Shown here: piece by piece, positions 5,686 to 6,528 of the stretch
Layout of the letters: every line of letters begins with the position of its first letter
Position numbering within the stretch: the stretch's first letter is position 1
NCBI GenBank assembly: GCA_031287975.1
Contig: JAITSF010000061.1
Coordinates: 1 to 6,528 of the forward strand
Direction: 5' to 3'
From: Candidatus Nomurabacteria bacterium
GTDB taxonomy: Bacteria; Patescibacteriota; Saccharimonadia; Saccharimonadales; Saccharimonadaceae
DNA: 6,528 nucleotides
Program-made: the position numbers and the translations under genes
The notes under the pieces: model-generated
Databases searched by the model: none
Told to the model about the DNA's origin: nothing
What the model saw: only the letters and a program-made list of their open reading frames with translations

Positions 5686-6528
5686 ATGAAAAGTCAACTA
5701 CGAGCCAACACCACCATCGATTCACTACGGAACATTCTGATAATTTTAGTTATTATGGTTCACATGTCTGGTGTGGCGGTTTTGTCGCAATTTAGTGCGG
5801 CTGAAGGTTTGGTCTATGATGTGTTGATGGCGATAACGCTATTTTGTATTCCGGCTTTTTTCGCCATAGCTGGGTTTTTTGCATACCAAAAAGACAACAG
5901 CCCAACCGCTAACCAAAAACGCCTCAAAAGAATTTGGAGTTTGCTAAAAATTTTAATATGGGCAGAATTATTATACATAGCGCTATCAAGTTTGTTCGTC
6001 GGTTTGCCGTCGGTATTAGGCGCTTTTGCCGACAAAGGTCACCTTTTAAATTTTTTGTCAGATGCCGTTCCGGTGCCGACGATCTTCGATTCGTTACTGT
6101 TGTATTACATTGTAGTTTTGTTGTTTGTTTCGACAATCACGTTGGGTTTTGGTAAATACCGCGACAAGTTGCTGGCGATTTTGGCGATTGTAGCATTTGT
6201 GATTGCTAACTTAGGTTTTTATCTGCTACATATTCGAGGTTACGCGGTGGTTGATCAATATGTCGGGACAGGGCAGAACCGCGTTTTGGCTGGGCTGTTG
6301 TATTTTTCGATTGGCTACTTCATCCGGAAATATCAAACCAAACTTTCAAAAATCAAAACCAAACTTATTGTAGTTTTGTTCTTGGCGACTTTGGCGCTGT
6401 TCGCGTTGGAGAAAATTTATTTTACACCGTACGGTGTGACTGCGCCGATTGTGGTGGCGCTTGGGCTGTCGCTGTGCGTAAAGTTCCCGAATCTTTTTTC
6501 CAATAAAGCCAAAATTATTCCAGCTATC
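5686..6528 (+). CDS. Second acyltransferase-3-like membrane protein, 3'-partial
   Basis: An open frame of 281 codons from ATG (starting MKSQLRANTTIDSLRN) runs off the right edge without a stop. It looks like a divergent AT3-type O-acyltransferase. IDSLRNILIILVIMVHMSG (11-29) matches the family's first helix, with the conserved His at 26. FCIPAFFAIAGFF (53-65) corresponds to the second-helix FF-ISGYF-type motif, with Ala where Ser is usual. KRLKRIW (78-84) supplies the basic turn before the third helix. RVLAGLLYFSIGYFIRKY (199-216) fits the later helix and IGY motif. About eight hydrophobic segments are visible (roughly 13-33, 46-66, 84-106, 133-153, 161-181, 201-213, 226-242, 251-266). It shares family marks but little visible sequence with the acyltransferase at 3100-4209, so it is probably not a recent duplicate. 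It follows gene 4 by 9 bases in the same frame, probably in one operon. Its substrate is unknown; other multi-pass families are less likely. Confidence 0.82.
   Translation, partial: MKSQLRANTTIDSLRNILIILVIMVHMSGVAVLSQFSAAEGLVYDVLMAITLFCIPAFFAIAGFFAYQKDNSPTANQKRLKRIWSLLKILIWAELLYIALSSLFVGLPSVLGAFADKGHLLNFLSDAVPVPTIFDSLLLYYIVVLLFVSTITLGFGKYRDKLLAILAIVAFVIANLGFYLLHIRGYAVVDQYVGTGQNRVLAGLLYFSIGYFIRKYQTKLSKIKTKLIVVLFLATLALFALEKIYFTPYGVTAPIVVALGLSLCVKFPNLFSNKAKIIPAI

Noticed and set aside
5814..6155. Short open frames on both strands near the right end (5814-6035, 5924-6136, 5934-6155)
   Set aside because: All are covered by the longer + strand acyltransferase-like frame, which has the correct His and helix motifs.

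Overview
The window is a piece of a cell-surface glycan (polysaccharide or glycolipid) biosynthesis locus. All five genes lie on the + strand with almost no intergenic space (largest gap 57 bases). In order they are: a two-module GT-B glycosyltransferase cut by the left edge; a polyprenyl-phosphate-type GT2 glycosyltransferase with two C-terminal membrane helices; a stand-alone acyltransferase-3 membrane protein; a polytopic DUF2142-like protein with features of GT-C enzymes; and a second, divergent acyltransferase-3-like membrane protein cut by the right edge. No RNA gene, mobile element, CRISPR array or tandem repeat was seen.

Transcription appears to be split into at least three units. Gene 1 belongs to a unit starting left of the window. 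A TTGAAT-17-TATAAT promoter sits just before gene 2, and a second perfect TATAAT sits just before gene 4. In both places exactly 7 bases separate the TATAAT from an ATG, so the expected transcription start falls on, or one base before, the start codon. Genes 2 and 4 are therefore probably translated from leaderless mRNAs. Genes 3 and 5 are internal genes: gene 3 overlaps the end of gene 2, and gene 5 follows gene 4 by 9 bases with a GGAG.

A working model, which is inference: the GT2 enzyme charges a polyprenyl phosphate with a sugar on the cytoplasmic face, the GT-C-like protein uses such a lipid-linked sugar on the outer face, the two-module glycosyltransferase builds cytoplasmic glycan, and the two acyltransferases add acyl (probably acetyl) groups to sugars. 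No flippase (GtrA-like, Wzx or ABC transporter) or polymerase is visible, so those would lie outside the window or elsewhere in the genome.

Organism: bacterial, moderate G+C, standard stop use (TAA, TGA and TAG each end a gene here, so UGA is not recoded). The GT2 resembles, from memory, enzymes of Gram-positive bacteria. With the leaderless promoters and the compact layout, this makes a Patescibacteria/Saccharibacteria-like genome a reasonable guess, but nothing here proves it.
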